A DNA stretch of 64,000 bases from Leishmania donovani (Eukaryota > Euglenozoa > Kinetoplastea > Trypanosomatida > Trypanosomatidae). The notes beneath the pieces are model-generated. The model ran no database searches. It worked only from the letters and a program-made list of their open reading frames with translations, and was not told the origin of the DNA. This document shows positions 1 to 10,065 of this stretch, piece after piece. Location of the stretch: positions 89,879 through 153,878 of the forward strand of contig NC_018249.1 of the NCBI RefSeq assembly GCF_000227135.1. Direction: 5' to 3'. The first letter of the stretch is position 1; each line of letters starts with the position of its first letter. Position numbers and translations under genes: made by a program.

Positions 1-53
1 CGACGGAACAAAAAGGCAGGGGAAGATACGAGTATATTCTTTTTGTCTCCCCC

Positions 54-55
54 AG
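54..55 (+). promoter_or_regulatory. Possible trans-splice acceptor AG
   Basis: A T/C-rich run at about 35-53 ends in CAG at 53-55 on the plus strand. The first downstream ATG is at 114, the start of the broken plus-strand frame. Site type is inferred from the tract plus AG only. Confidence 0.35.
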
Positions 56-113
56 GTGTCATCACTGCGAGCGCTGCGGTAGCGAGGCGCCATCCGTGAC
101 GGTTCGACGCCCC

Positions 114-859
114 ATGCGCGAGGTCTTCTTCCTGCGCGCGGAAGCGTCTCTTCGATGCGTCACGCGCTCCTTCCGCCAGCAACCGCCCGCCTATCTCGCT
201 GGTCGGAGCGCGAATCCGAGGCAACGTATAATCTCGAAACGATGGCAGAGAGGCACTTTGGACGGTTTGCACCGACGGCGGAGAGAGACGGGTCGGATGC
301 CTCCTCGGGCGGGGACAGGAATGGGTCGGGCAGTCCAAACGGCTCGCAGAGAAACATGGAGTGGGAGGCGGCGAAGGAGACCTTGGCAGCGCTGGCGTCG
401 GCAATTCCGTGACGACGTTGTTCTTCTTCCAGACCCGGGCAACACCACAGACTTTCGGGGGAACTCCTCGCAGCGGTGGCCACGCACCCACAGCGCGGCT
501 TTTACACGATCGTCGACCTCGTTGGATGCGGGTGAGGTGCACCGTGAGCGGTACACGCTCCACATCTTACCGCACCGCAAAGGTGGCGTTCGTGCGCAGA
601 ACGCGCAAGTGGGTGATGGCGTCCCGCACGTGGCCACGCGCAGCAGAGGACTAGTGCATACACGGAAAGTGACCCAGCACCCTCCCCCCACCACCACCCT
701 GGTCACGTCTCTCTCTACGGCCTCTATGCCGTAACCTTCGCCGCAGAAGCCGACCTCAAGAAGCAGTTTCGCAGGCGCGTGGCTCCCCACATAGCGGGGC
801 ACTGGACGGACCGCGGCACCACGTTGGGGTGGCCAGCTTCGCTACGGAGATACGAATAA
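114..859 (+). pseudogene. Broken plus-strand gene-like region
   Basis: The plus strand shows coding-like codon use (C/G-rich third positions) that moves between frames. One frame is open from an ATG at 114. A second frame is convincing from about 215 to 412 (ending at TGA 410-412), and reads on as coding-like sequence to about 530. The same second frame is again strongly coding-like from about 700 to the TAA at 857-859, including the segments LYGLYAVTFAAEADLKK and RRVAPHIAGHW. A pyrimidine tract ending in AG at 54-55 could be a trans-splice acceptor. I do not recognise the protein. A gene carrying frameshifts and nonsense codons is the simplest reading; an intact 206-aa protein in the first frame (114-734) is less likely because its middle is an arginine-rich shadow. 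If real, it is convergent to the rest of the window. Confidence 0.35.
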
Positions 860-1280
860 GCAATAACACACGAAGCGGGACCGGATCGCAGACAAGCGAG
901 CCGCATGCCTCGGTCACTATAAAGGAAACAGAAAGGGAGGAACACCGGTCAGCGAGCAGATGTGCGCACACGCGCACTCACGCATTCCATGGAGGACCTG
1001 CCTCTTTCTGGAGGCAAGCGAGGAAGGCAGCGCGAGTAACCGGCTCGGCTCAAAGGAACCGCACGAGTTAGAGCAGCACGAGGGGCAGCAGTGGTATACC
1101 CCCCATCTACTCCTCCCCTCTTGAAGACGGAGACGCACGCGAGGGCAAAGACAAAAAAAAAGAGTGTGGCCTTCGCCCCTATCTCATTCTTCGATGCTCT
1201 CTTCCTTGCTGAGAGTACCCGGTGCAGAGTGCAAGGTTGCACGCAGAGCTTACCTCCGTCATGCTCGCGCAGGTTTGCCA
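860..1280. other. Gap between opposing frames
   Basis: No gene is visible. It lies between the end of the plus-strand remnant and the stop of the minus-strand phosphatase, so it would be the convergence zone if the plus-strand gene was ever transcribed. It also holds the phosphatase 3' UTR. Confidence 0.4.
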
Positions 1281-2057
1281 TCATGAGCTCGATGAGGTCG
1301 GGCGGACGTAGTAGCTGCGCAGCTTCTCTAGCTGCTCCACACCTAGCCCAAGCTCTTTCTCCATGTACGCGTTTACCGAGCCATACCTCTTGCACACCTC
1401 GCCAAAGCACAGCTCCAGGAAGAAGGCTTGGGCACGGAACAGTATGTTGACAGCATCCTTCGAGATGATGCAGTTGCCCACTCTCACCGTTTCGCACGAT
1501 GGCGGCACGCAGCACCGGTTCGTCAGCATGAAATCCTCCATCACAGCTTCTGCGGGCACGTCCAGAGCGGTCAAGAGGAGCGCGGCGGCCACGCCGGTGC
1601 GGTCCTTGCCAGCTGTGCAGTGGAACAAGACCGGCTGCCCTTTTGCTTCCCTGAGAAAAACGTCGAAGAAGTTCTTGTAGACGTCCTTGAAGTCGATGAG
1701 AAAGGTTGTTGAGATTCGCCGAAGCAGCGCCTCTGCAGATGGCCCGTCCAGCGACGGCTTCGTCAACACGTGCTCGGTAATGAAGCAGGTTTCGATCGGG
1801 ATCGGGAAGTACGTGACACCCGCGAACGCGTACGGCGAGCGAGCCTTTTCCTCCGCACCACGAAAGTCGATGATGTACTTGAGCCGCAGCTTCTCCAAGA
1901 GCATCTTCTTGCCCTCAGGCGTGACGTCACCAACGTTGTCGGAGCGGTAGATGTGCTTGTACTTGACGACGTGCTTGCCATCCCGTGTATGGTAACCGCC
2001 GAGGTCGCGGCAGTTCTGCAGCCCCTCGACTTCGACGATACGCTTGTGGGCCGGCAT
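1281..2057 (-). CDS. Atypical tyrosine/lipid phosphatase (Y_phosphatase3-like)
   Basis: A 258-aa cysteine-based phosphatase. The signature loop HCTAGKDRTG (Cys147 nucleophile, Arg153) fits the CX5R(S/T) rule, with the Lys-Asp pair typical of the LipA/Y_phosphatase3 group that acts on phosphotyrosine and often on phosphoinositides. The N-terminal NCRDLGGY motif (about residues 15-22) and the YRSD segment (37-40) are also characteristic of this group. The IIDFRG segment (62-67) is another conserved element. There is no signal peptide or membrane segment, so it is probably cytosolic. A Leishmania member of this group has been described as a tyrosine/serine/lipid phosphatase; identity with that protein is my inference. 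The ATG at 2057 fits the family N-terminus. An ATG 11 bases upstream (first base 2068) is out of frame and could act as a short upstream frame. Confidence 0.88.
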   Translation of the reverse strand: MPAHKRIVEVEGLQNCRDLGGYHTRDGKHVVKYKHIYRSDNVGDVTPEGKKMLLEKLRLKYIIDFRGAEEKARSPYAFAGVTYFPIPIETCFITEHVLTKPSLDGPSAEALLRRISTTFLIDFKDVYKNFFDVFLREAKGQPVLFHCTAGKDRTGVAAALLLTALDVPAEAVMEDFMLTNRCCVPPSCETVRVGNCIISKDAVNILFRAQAFFLELCFGEVCKRYGSVNAYMEKELGLGVEQLEKLRSYYVRPTSSSS

Positions 2058-4900
2058 GAGTCCAGCATACCAGAGCTCGACAGCGGGCCGCGATGCGACG
2101 CTATGCAGAAGGCGAGAAGGCGGGAGGACGGTGCGCGTGCGTGTGTGCGCGATGGTGAAGGAGAGACGCTACGAGGGAGCTCCGGGTTCCCACCTCGGCC
2201 CACACAGAAGACCCACACCCGCCGGGAAGCACGAACACAAACCCACGCACAGCGCAACTCCGTTGCGCGCGGCAGCAAGGCTGTTGCTAAGTGATAGCGG
2301 CTGCGTATGCGTACACCTGCACGCCGACCCTCCGCCACCACACCACAGTAACCACAAGCACGCCGGCGGCCGGGGCACGAGAGTCAGACGGATACAGACA
2401 GACAGAGAGAGATGGTGTTCCGCCCGGTTTCTCAGGTGAAAAGCCAAGGCGACGACAATCAGCGGCAGGACAGAAATGGAACGCCGGCGAATCGATGGCG
2501 AATGCAACGGAGGAAACCCAAAATGTATATGTGAACACAAAACTGAAAAGCACGAGTCGTGCGATGCGTGGCGTCTGCGCGGAGAAGCGAGGGCGAGCGC
2601 TGGAGTAGGGGCCAGGCGACGTTAATGAGCCGAATGTCGTGTGCTATGGGGGCTCTCAAGTGGAGGTGGTGCGCGGGAGTATCACCACTGTCGTGCTGCT
2701 CTCAGGTGTGGCCTCCAATGGGGCAGAGAGGGCGTGGGGTTCAAGAAAGAAGTCCTCGTTTTCGCCGCCGTCCATGCGACGTGTGCGTGTGTGCACGTGT
2801 GGACGGCAGCGATGAGTTGGAAAGGTACGAGAGGAGGAGGAGAGGTGACGATTAGGAAGCAACAAACGCGTGCAACAAAGAGAGGCGTGGTACACGGCTA
2901 GACAGGTACGAGGATTCGGAACGCTGCACACCTGCGCAAACGCATACGCACACACCATGGGCGATGAGTGCTGCTCCGTCATGGCGGCATGTACGGGTGG
3001 CTTGCGCGATCCGTTGCGGGCCATCCGAATGCCCACGACATCGCACACGCTCGCCACCACCACGACCCGACGAACGCCTGACGGTGTCTGCATGGGCGCG
3101 CGATACCGTATCGGCGGTATCGGCGGTCACGGAGGGTGGGAAGCCGGGAATGGTTGAGAGCTGCATCGTGCTTTTCACCTCCCACGCACAGAACCCCTTA
3201 CGGAGTGTTACCGCTCGCGAGGGGAGAGGACCAAACGAAGTGTGATTTCGCAGGGCCACCATGAAGCTCTGAGGTACGGGGTACACCTTTACGTGTGTGT
3301 GCGCGTGCGTGCGTGCGTGCCTGCCTGTGTCTTGGTCGCCTCCACTCCAGAGCCGACTCGGCTTGTACTGCTGGCCATGCTCTCCTTCCGGCCTCTGTGC
3401 CGCCTTGCTCGCTGTTCGCTTTCCTTGGTCCGTTGATACGTTAAAAACTCAACCACGCACAGACACACAACCGTGAGAACGCCGCACTACAATGAACAGA
3501 GAAGCCTCTAGAGTTGTTTTCAAGCATGCATCCGGCATTGCTGGCGCCTGCCTCTCTCTCCGCCTCCCTTTTTGTGGCAGGATGCATGACTGCGCTGCTG
3601 GTGGCCACTCGTGTTCGCGTCCCGCTTCCGGATGCGTGCGGCCTCACCAAAACACGGGAGTGACAGCTACACACGCACATATACAGAGAAGTGAGCCAGT
3701 AAGCCAACCAACGAGAGCAAAATGCCGTCGACATCCACACAGGGTGAGGCACTCACCAATACCCAAACACACACACGTACGAAAAAAAAGATGCGGCCGT
3801 GCTTTGAGCGGCCCCCCTGTCCCTCCCCACACTACGCCCACCGCCGCACACGCACAGGGCCGGCGAGGAAGCGGAATTGGAGGTGGGGCAGGAAGGGCCG
3901 TCGGGAGGCCTGCGGAGCGGGTCGGGAAACCGGCACCCGAGGAGTGCGCAGGAGTCAATAGAAGCCCAGTCAAAACTCCTTCGCACTTCGATGTGCTACA
4001 CGGTTGTCCTCCTCCCCCTCCGCGCACAGACACGCATCTCTCGCCGGCCAGCTCCGAAGCTATTCTGCACATATGCGTGTGCTTGTGTGTGTCTGAGTGC
4101 CCCCACCCTTGCTTCCTCTGCCTGCCCGCATACGCGCGCGCGAGAGCATGAGCTTGAGCTTGCGCAGAGAAAGCGACAGCGAACGAAAAAATGCGGGCGA
4201 GCGGTTTATGTCTCAAGAACGCCCCCGCCCCCCCCCCCGCTCTATCCCCTCCGCCCTCCGCTTCCCCCTTTGTCGGCACTGCAGTGGAGAACAAGTAGAC
4301 TGACGGAGTAGTAGCAATGACGGAAAAAGACGCACGGAGACCAATACACGAGGCAGCGCCTGCACAGCACGCGCGTGCCGCATCACGCCATGGACCGCCT
4401 TTCTTTCCTGACTTCCCACCTAGCGCTGCGCGATGCGTGTTGCTCTGCCTGCCGTCGCGATCTTCGGTGTTTCAATGGAGGAGACAGAGCGGGAGAGGGC
4501 AGAACGCCGCGAAGCGCGAGAGAAGAGGGCGCACCCATTCTCATAACGCCCAGAATCGTGCGCGAAACCGCACGAATCCATGAGACCAGCACCAGCAGCG
4601 ATTATGGCGTCGATCACCCGCCCCGCCAGCACCCATAGAGAGGCAGCTAAGATAAACAAACCGAAGGGCAACCAAAGAGGAAGGAAAGAGAAGGAGTGCC
4701 ACGAGGGCAGAGCGACGGAGAGCGCTCCATCCATCCCGACAGATACCCGACACACAGAGAAAGAGAGAGGGCACTTGTCTGGGAGGACACACACGCACAC
4801 ACGAGAACAGCTAGGTGCCCTACACACCAATTACAGAAATCATACACCTCTACGCACATCTTCGCACACACGTGAAGGGGCCGCCGTGCAGGCGAGTCGC
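2058..4900. other. Intergenic: TRAP-alpha 3' UTR and phosphatase 5' region
   Basis: No convincing gene. Contains GT/GC-type microsatellite (about 3293-3330), a poly-C run (about 4218-4232) and CA-rich stretches. A 145-codon minus frame at 2656-3093 has partly coding-like codons but no good acceptor. Confidence 0.5.
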
Positions 4901-5749
4901 TCATTTCTTCTTCTTTGGCGACGCAGACGCACGACGAGAGCGTGAAGTGGACAACTTCTTATGAAGCACCTCATCACGGTAGCGCTGGTGGTCAGCGTTG
5001 ATGTATGCCGGATCGTAGCCGGTGCTTCCAGTGCCCATCTCCAGGTGCTTCGCGCCGCTGCCGCTACCGTTGCTGTTACCCTTCGAGTGCTTCATCGCCT
5101 TGATCATCTTCACTACGCCTAACTTGTCACCCACCACGTACGCGATGCCGCCACAGATGGCGAGCAAGGTGAAGTACGTGAGGACCGTGCGAGGGTCCGT
5201 GCCGAGGGGGTCCTCAAGCATAACCGTAGAGTTGAAGGCCGTGATGAAGTACGTCTGGTTCGTTGCCGAATCCTGTACATAGAGGCCGAGCACCATGTTG
5301 AATTCGCCGCTTTCGAGGTGGACGTCCGGGGTGAAGGTGTACTGTATGCTGACCGTCTCCGACTTCTTTACCTCGCGCGCCTGGCGGACCACGGAAAAGT
5401 TCTGAATAGTCGTGTGGTACTGCTGCGGAGGCTGCAGGAGGCCAACCACGAGGAACACCACCTGTGAGGCTTCGTTGCCGTTGTTTTGAAAGGCAATCAC
5501 TACATTTGCCTTCGATCCTGCATGGAAGGAAGGGAAGGATTGCGACGACGCGTTAAGGAACAAGACGCGGCTCACGTAAGGCGCACGGTCCGCACCGGCC
5601 TCCGACTCCGCATACATGTCATCCGCCTCCTCGCCACTGACGTAAATCGCGTTGCTGTCTTCCGCTGGCACCACCTCCGCCACGACGATGCTCGCGATAA
5701 GCAGCGCCACAAAGGCGAGGACGAACAGCTTGCGCAGTGCACCCGACAT
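4901..5749 (-). CDS. Translocon-associated protein alpha subunit (TRAP-alpha/SSR1)
   Basis: A 282-aa type I ER membrane protein. It has a signal peptide (residues 1-24, hydrophobic core from about Leu8 to Val23), then an acidic stretch and a lumenal domain with the TRAP-alpha pattern. The lumenal part includes VVIAFQNNGNEASQVVFLVV and a beta-rich segment reading ETVSIQYTFTPD. One transmembrane helix follows at about 187-207, then a basic cytosolic tail ending in SPKKKK. Four N-glycosylation sequons lie in the lumenal part (Asn66, 117, 164, 173). It belongs to the complex beside Sec61 that helps translocation of secretory proteins. The frame is open upstream, but the ATG at 5749 is the first ATG after a good splice acceptor (near 5860) and begins the signal peptide. 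Confidence 0.9.
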   Translation of the reverse strand: MSGALRKLFVLAFVALLIASIVVAEVVPAEDSNAIYVSGEEADDMYAESEAGADRAPYVSRVLFLNASSQSFPSFHAGSKANVVIAFQNNGNEASQVVFLVVGLLQPPQQYHTTIQNFSVVRQAREVKKSETVSIQYTFTPDVHLESGEFNMVLGLYVQDSATNQTYFITAFNSTVMLEDPLGTDPRTVLTYFTLLAICGGIAYVVGDKLGVVKMIKAMKHSKGNSNGSGSGAKHLEMGTGSTGYDPAYINADHQRYRDEVLHKKLSTSRSRRASASPKKKK

Positions 5750-5859
5750 GTTCGTGCGGTTCTCGTCTCGACTGGTCTTCTGTGTAGTGTTGTTCGTTGG
5801 GTGGCGTGCTTCCTCTACTGCTCCCCCTTCCACGCCGTCAGACTTCCAGTGATGAAGGA

Positions 5860-5861
5860 CT
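5860..5861 (-). promoter_or_regulatory. Predicted trans-splice acceptor of TRAP-alpha
   Basis: On the minus strand a pyrimidine-rich tract (about 5862-5885) ends in CTCAG. The predicted 5' UTR of about 110 bases has no ATG before the TRAP-alpha start at 5749. Confidence 0.6.
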
Positions 5862-7202
5862 GAGAGTGAACGAAAGGGAAAGGGCTGAAGGCGACACAAG
5901 CGACAACCGCAAACACACACACACAACAACAAAACAAGGGCTCAAAAAACGGAACAAGTCTTCCCTTCCTGAACGAGAATGAGCCCGTGGCGTAGACACG
6001 ATGAGCTTCCGATGTGCTTTCTTCTTCTGATCGTCCGATCGTTGCTGGTTGTGCGCGTGTGCATGAGTGGGGGGGGGTGTAGAGAGAGGGGGAGGGGGAA
6101 GTGCTGAGAGAGGGAGCGGTTGCGAGATTCATGGGGCGCGTTCGATGCCAAGGAGAGACGGGATGTAAAGGGGGGGGGTGGCGGTTGACGGCGCTGGGGA
6201 GTGCGAGTGGCATCAAAAACACGCTAGAGCACCGAGCACGGGAGCACATTGCTGTGCTGTGCTCAACCTCTGCCCTGACAGAGAGATATCAGACTGACAA
6301 ACGCACACACATAGCGGCAGTGTCAGCGTTGGAGCGGCTGCCAAGTCGGCATTCCGGTCTCGTGCATCGGTTCCTCTCGCGCCTGGTGCTCCACCATGTA
6401 CTCAGGGAGAGCACGGACACATCCATGCGGGGGCGCATCGCTCAGCGGAGTGTTTGTGTGCAGGGAGCTGGGGTCCGCAAAAGAGAAGGAGTATGCCGAG
6501 GACACATCCAGTTGTTGGAGAGCCTATCGTGTTGCTCGGAGTTTCTGTGCTGCTCTTCGTTTTTTATTTATCCAGCGCGCATGTGATGACGCCCATCCAC
6601 GACACCACCACCACCTTAGCGCGTGTCTCCTCTCGCCCACCTCCGTCTTCATCATCGGATACCGACGGAAAGCTAGGGTGAGGAGAGCGGGAGCAGAAAC
6701 GAGGGACGAGACGGAGGCGAAAACGACGGATGGGGGGGGGGAGAGTAGTGTAGTGGTTGCGGTGGTAGTGAGGCGGGAGAGTGAGGAAAAGGGAGAGGAC
6801 GAAAAGGCGGGCACCGAACAACGACGGCACAGACAGAGGCACGCGTGCGCCGAGGACACGGTGCGATGCCGGCCAACAACACAAGGACAGAGCAAGTGTT
6901 CGGAGAGAGGCTGTGCGTGGGGGCGAGGGGGGGCACCGGCGGAGCAGAGGCGACCAAAACAGCAAAGCCAGATAACAGCGCCACATACCCCCTCCCCTGC
7001 CCTAGCTTTCCATTTGCCCCTGAGGAGAGACACAAAGCCGGAAAGGAGGCGGCGGCAGCGTCGTACGTGCGCGTCGGCAGGACGGTTTGCACTCTTCCGA
7101 TCATCGTGCTCCGTGGTGCACCTTTGCAAGACGGCGTTCATTGCCAGCGGCGGAACAGCAAGACAAAACCAGTGCCCACGATGGAGCTCCACGCCCACGC
7201 AG
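5862..7202. other. Intergenic: small-TIM 3' UTR
   Basis: No gene seen. Several plus-strand G runs (about 6070-6078, 6171-6178, 6731-6740) and a strong purine bias at 6660-6960, i.e. pyrimidine on the transcribed-gene strand. Open frames here are by-products of that bias. Confidence 0.5.
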
Positions 7203-7430
7203 TTACATCAGTTTCTTGCCCCCGCCTTGAGTCTTGCGATCCAGCGAGTTGGAGATGATCTTGTTGGTGTGCAGGTACCGCCACGAACAGCGATCAATGC
7301 AGTGCACCTCGTCCTTGGTGAGCTCTGCATCCTTGTACAGGTCCTTGCAGCACAAATTAAAGCACTCCTCCCGCAAGGAGCTCATCATCGTCTCTATGCG
7401 GAACGACTCTTGCTTGACGCCCAAATTCAT
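7203..7430 (-). CDS. Small TIM chaperone (Tim8/9/10/13 family)
   Basis: A 75-aa protein with the twin CX3C signature: Cys23-Phe-Asn-Leu-Cys27 and Cys44-Ile-Asp-Arg-Cys48, separated by 16 residues. This is the zf-Tim10/DDP arrangement, which forms two disulphides in the mitochondrial intermembrane space. Members form hexameric chaperones that carry hydrophobic precursors to the inner membrane. Length is normal for the family, and helices can be expected on both sides of the twin motifs. An extra Cys28 lies next to the first motif. There is no presequence, as expected for proteins imported by oxidative folding. Which small TIM it is cannot be decided by eye; trypanosomatids have several divergent ones. 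Confidence 0.9.
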   Translation of the reverse strand: MNLGVKQESFRIETMMSSLREECFNLCCKDLYKDAELTKDEVHCIDRCSWRYLHTNKIISNSLDRKTQGGGKKLM

Positions 7431-9633
7431 TGCTGCTACTGCTCACACACGTGCACACACGCCAAGCTGACGACACCCTCCAGCGTGGGGAGAACAGAAG
7501 AAATTATATCGGGCACGTAGGGGGAAGGGGGGCGCCCACACCGACAGCAGCGATAACGGCAACGGCAACGAGCAAACGCGAGCGTGCGTGCGAGTGTGCG
7601 CGCGTATGTTTGCGGCGTGTGTAGAGGACGAGGACGGAGAGAGAAGAGGGTGGTTGGGGAGAGATGAGCAGCATCAACAGAGGAGTTGGTGAAAGAGAGC
7701 ATAACAGGGGAACAACGCCGAAAAAAAAAGGCGCACCATACCGCGTCATAACGGCCAAAGGCCAAGCCAAGGCTGATGCCGACGGGAGCAGAGAGGAAGA
7801 GACGCTGGGAGGCAGGCAGGATCAGGAATGAGGGGAGGCGTCAGAGACGCACATATTTAGCAGCAAAAGACAGCGAGCGACCGTTTTGGCGGAGGGCACT
7901 TGCGCAAGTGGCTCCAACCGCTCAGCTCGTTTTCTCTTCTAGGCCACTCATGCTCATACTGAGATCCCCGTCCCCCCTCCACACACGCACGCCTTCCAGA
8001 CCTTCTCAGCGCTCACAGAGCTTGACAGTTCTTATGCGGGCGGCGTGCGTAGCTGTGGCTTGGTTTACTTATCGACGCATACCGCGCGTGAACGCGGCCG
8101 GATGCAAGTCCTCCACAGAGAAAAAAGAGGTCGAATGCCTTCCACTCCATTTTCCTTCCTCTTAGCTCCCCTCCTCGCCGGGTGTGTAGGCAAGGCATGC
8201 TGTTAGTGGAGAGCACGCCGACAACATCGTCGCTGAGGCGTCCGTGACGAAGAGAGAGAGAGTCAGCTGCTGAGGAATGTTTCTTTAGACATCTACCTTC
8301 CTGTTAAAGCCCCCGTCGTGAGCGTCTCTGAAGACGGCGCAGTCAGATGCGACAGGGGAAACACAAGAGGAGACGAAGATGAGCAAAACATCGATAGGGA
8401 ACGGCATGTAACTTGGCAACGAGAACTGGAACAAGAACAGAAGACACACACACAGGGAAAGATGAAAGGGGGCGGTGGTGGGCGTGAAGAGATGCATTTG
8501 AAGAATAGGATGCCGCTGCTGGAGGGTTAGGGGGAGGGGTGTAGGCGCAGCGTCGGCAGTGCCATGAGATGCGTTCTCACAAGTACCACTTATGCTGGTG
8601 TACACGAAGTGAAGTGGCGAAAGGATCAAGGAGGGGTGCGATTCAACGCAGCGATGATTATATCTGCAGATAGGTGGACAAGACAAGAGAGGGGGCCTGA
8701 CAAACCGTACATACATCGGTCACACATCTACGGGCTTCTTCCACAATTCCTGTACATCCGATGTCTATCCAAACGGTCACCTAGAAACGCGTTCATTACC
8801 TTTGGACCCCCCTCCAATCCGCACGACCTGAACCCAATCCCCCTCTACCTGCTCCTCATCTCCCTCCCCTCCCTCCCCTACTTCGCCACCGTTTCTCCGT
8901 TTACTATTATTATTTTGCAGCATTCAAACATTCTCCATCGTTTGTGTGCGCGCGTCTTGCGTCCTTCGCGTTCACTGGTCTGCTTTTTTGCTCTTTGTGG
9001 ACATGCACTTCAGCACCACCGTCACCGCCTTATATATATATTGGGGTCATCCTCATTGTGTTGCCACGGTAAGAACGGTTATCCTTAACTGACTCTACGC
9101 AACCCCCTCACTCCCCCCCTCAAACACGAGAGAGGAAAAAAGAACACAACGCACCGACACGAGCAGAAAGACATAACGAGGCCAGATGTAGGAGAGGGAG
9201 TGACGCATGGTTCCTCCGACACCACGATCGCGAGCCCGAGGACGCGAAGCGGTGTCCGTGCAACGACAGTCAAGCGCGCACACACACACTACACTAAAGG
9301 GTATCCTGGTAGCATCCGCAGACTGCTGCATCGGCATCACCCTCGTTGCTACTCCGCGCTTTCTCCTGTTTCCCGAGCGTCGCTGTTTTCAGTCACACGT
9401 GCATCGCCACTGCTTCACCTCACCCAACAGCAACAAACCAAGCCAGTGAGAGAGCTTGATGTAGGCCTGAATGCGTGTGCGTGTTTGCGCCCACACAGCG
9501 CATTATGTGGTCACACCGTACACTGAGCGTGCACACCGCCCTCTGTCTTGCCACATGTCCTCTTCACGGCTGGCCCGTAAGGAGTGCAACTGGCCACTGC
9601 ACCTGTCTCCGTTCATTCAAAGGAAATACGCAG
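7431..9633. other. Intergenic: small-TIM 5' region and upstream UTR
   Basis: No gene recognised. Near the TIM start, pyrimidine tracts (minus strand, about 7475-7540) with candidate AGs such as 7467-7468 could serve trans-splicing. The rest is mixed UTR-like sequence with C-rich and AT-rich patches (for example a short TA run near 9032-9040). Confidence 0.5.
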
Positions 9634-10017
9634 TCAATTTCGCGTCGCCAAGCAGTCCTGGGAAGGTGGAGAACAGCTCATTCTAAATCCGGCTAATACT
9701 CTTACGCATGCACAGACGCAGGTTGATATATTTTGAATGCACAGGAGACTCGCCAGCATGGAGATGGACTTCCCCTGCACAATTATCGGTTCCAGGAGCT
9801 GGCTCAGCGACGCCTCTGTGGACGCGACCAGAGCGCCGTTTGCGCCAACAACGCCGCTACCGATGCAGCCGATACCGCACAGCGGCGATGCCACAAGGCC
9901 ATGTGCTGTGCTGGAGAAAGCATTAGGCCGAACAAAACCGGTGGCCAGCGGACTGGAGCACGCATTCAGGTGTCGCTGCGTGAAGCTGCGACCCATGTAG
10001 TAGACAGAGCGGCGCAT
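9634..10017 (-). CDS. Candidate unannotated 127-aa protein
   Basis: Function not recognised. From the ATG at 10017 the frame runs 127 codons. The first ~95 use typical GC-rich third positions; the last ~30 look weaker. The N-terminus (MRRSVYYMGRSFTQRHL) is basic and without acidic residues, like a mitochondrial presequence. A Gly/Ala-rich hydrophobic middle follows, with the segment GIGCIGSGVVGANGALVAS. The strongest support is context: the minus strand has a long pyrimidine tract ending in TTCACAG about 46 bases upstream, and 10017 is the first ATG after it. It sits in an otherwise 4.2-kb gap between the small TIM and the 841-aa gene. It could still be a decayed gene or a chance frame. Confidence 0.5.
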   Translation of the reverse strand: MRRSVYYMGRSFTQRHLNACSSPLATGFVRPNAFSSTAHGLVASPLCGIGCIGSGVVGANGALVASTEASLSQLLEPIIVQGKSISMLASLLCIQNISTCVCACVRVLAGFRMSCSPPSQDCLATRN

Positions 10018-10063
10018 GTGACCGCGACAACCTCCCAGAGATGAAAAATGAACAGAGAACAAT

Positions 10064-10065
10064 CT
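10064..10065 (-). promoter_or_regulatory. Predicted trans-splice acceptor of the 127-aa ORF
   Basis: The minus strand over about 10066-10105 is almost entirely C/T and ends in CACAG. No ATG occurs between this AG and the start at 10017. It is one of the best tract/acceptor pairs in the window. Confidence 0.6.

Noticed and set aside
2656..3093. 145-codon minus-strand ORF with partly coding-like codons
   Set aside because: No pyrimidine tract before its ATG, the second half is Ser/Thr/Arg/His-rich noise, and it lies in the phosphatase upstream region.
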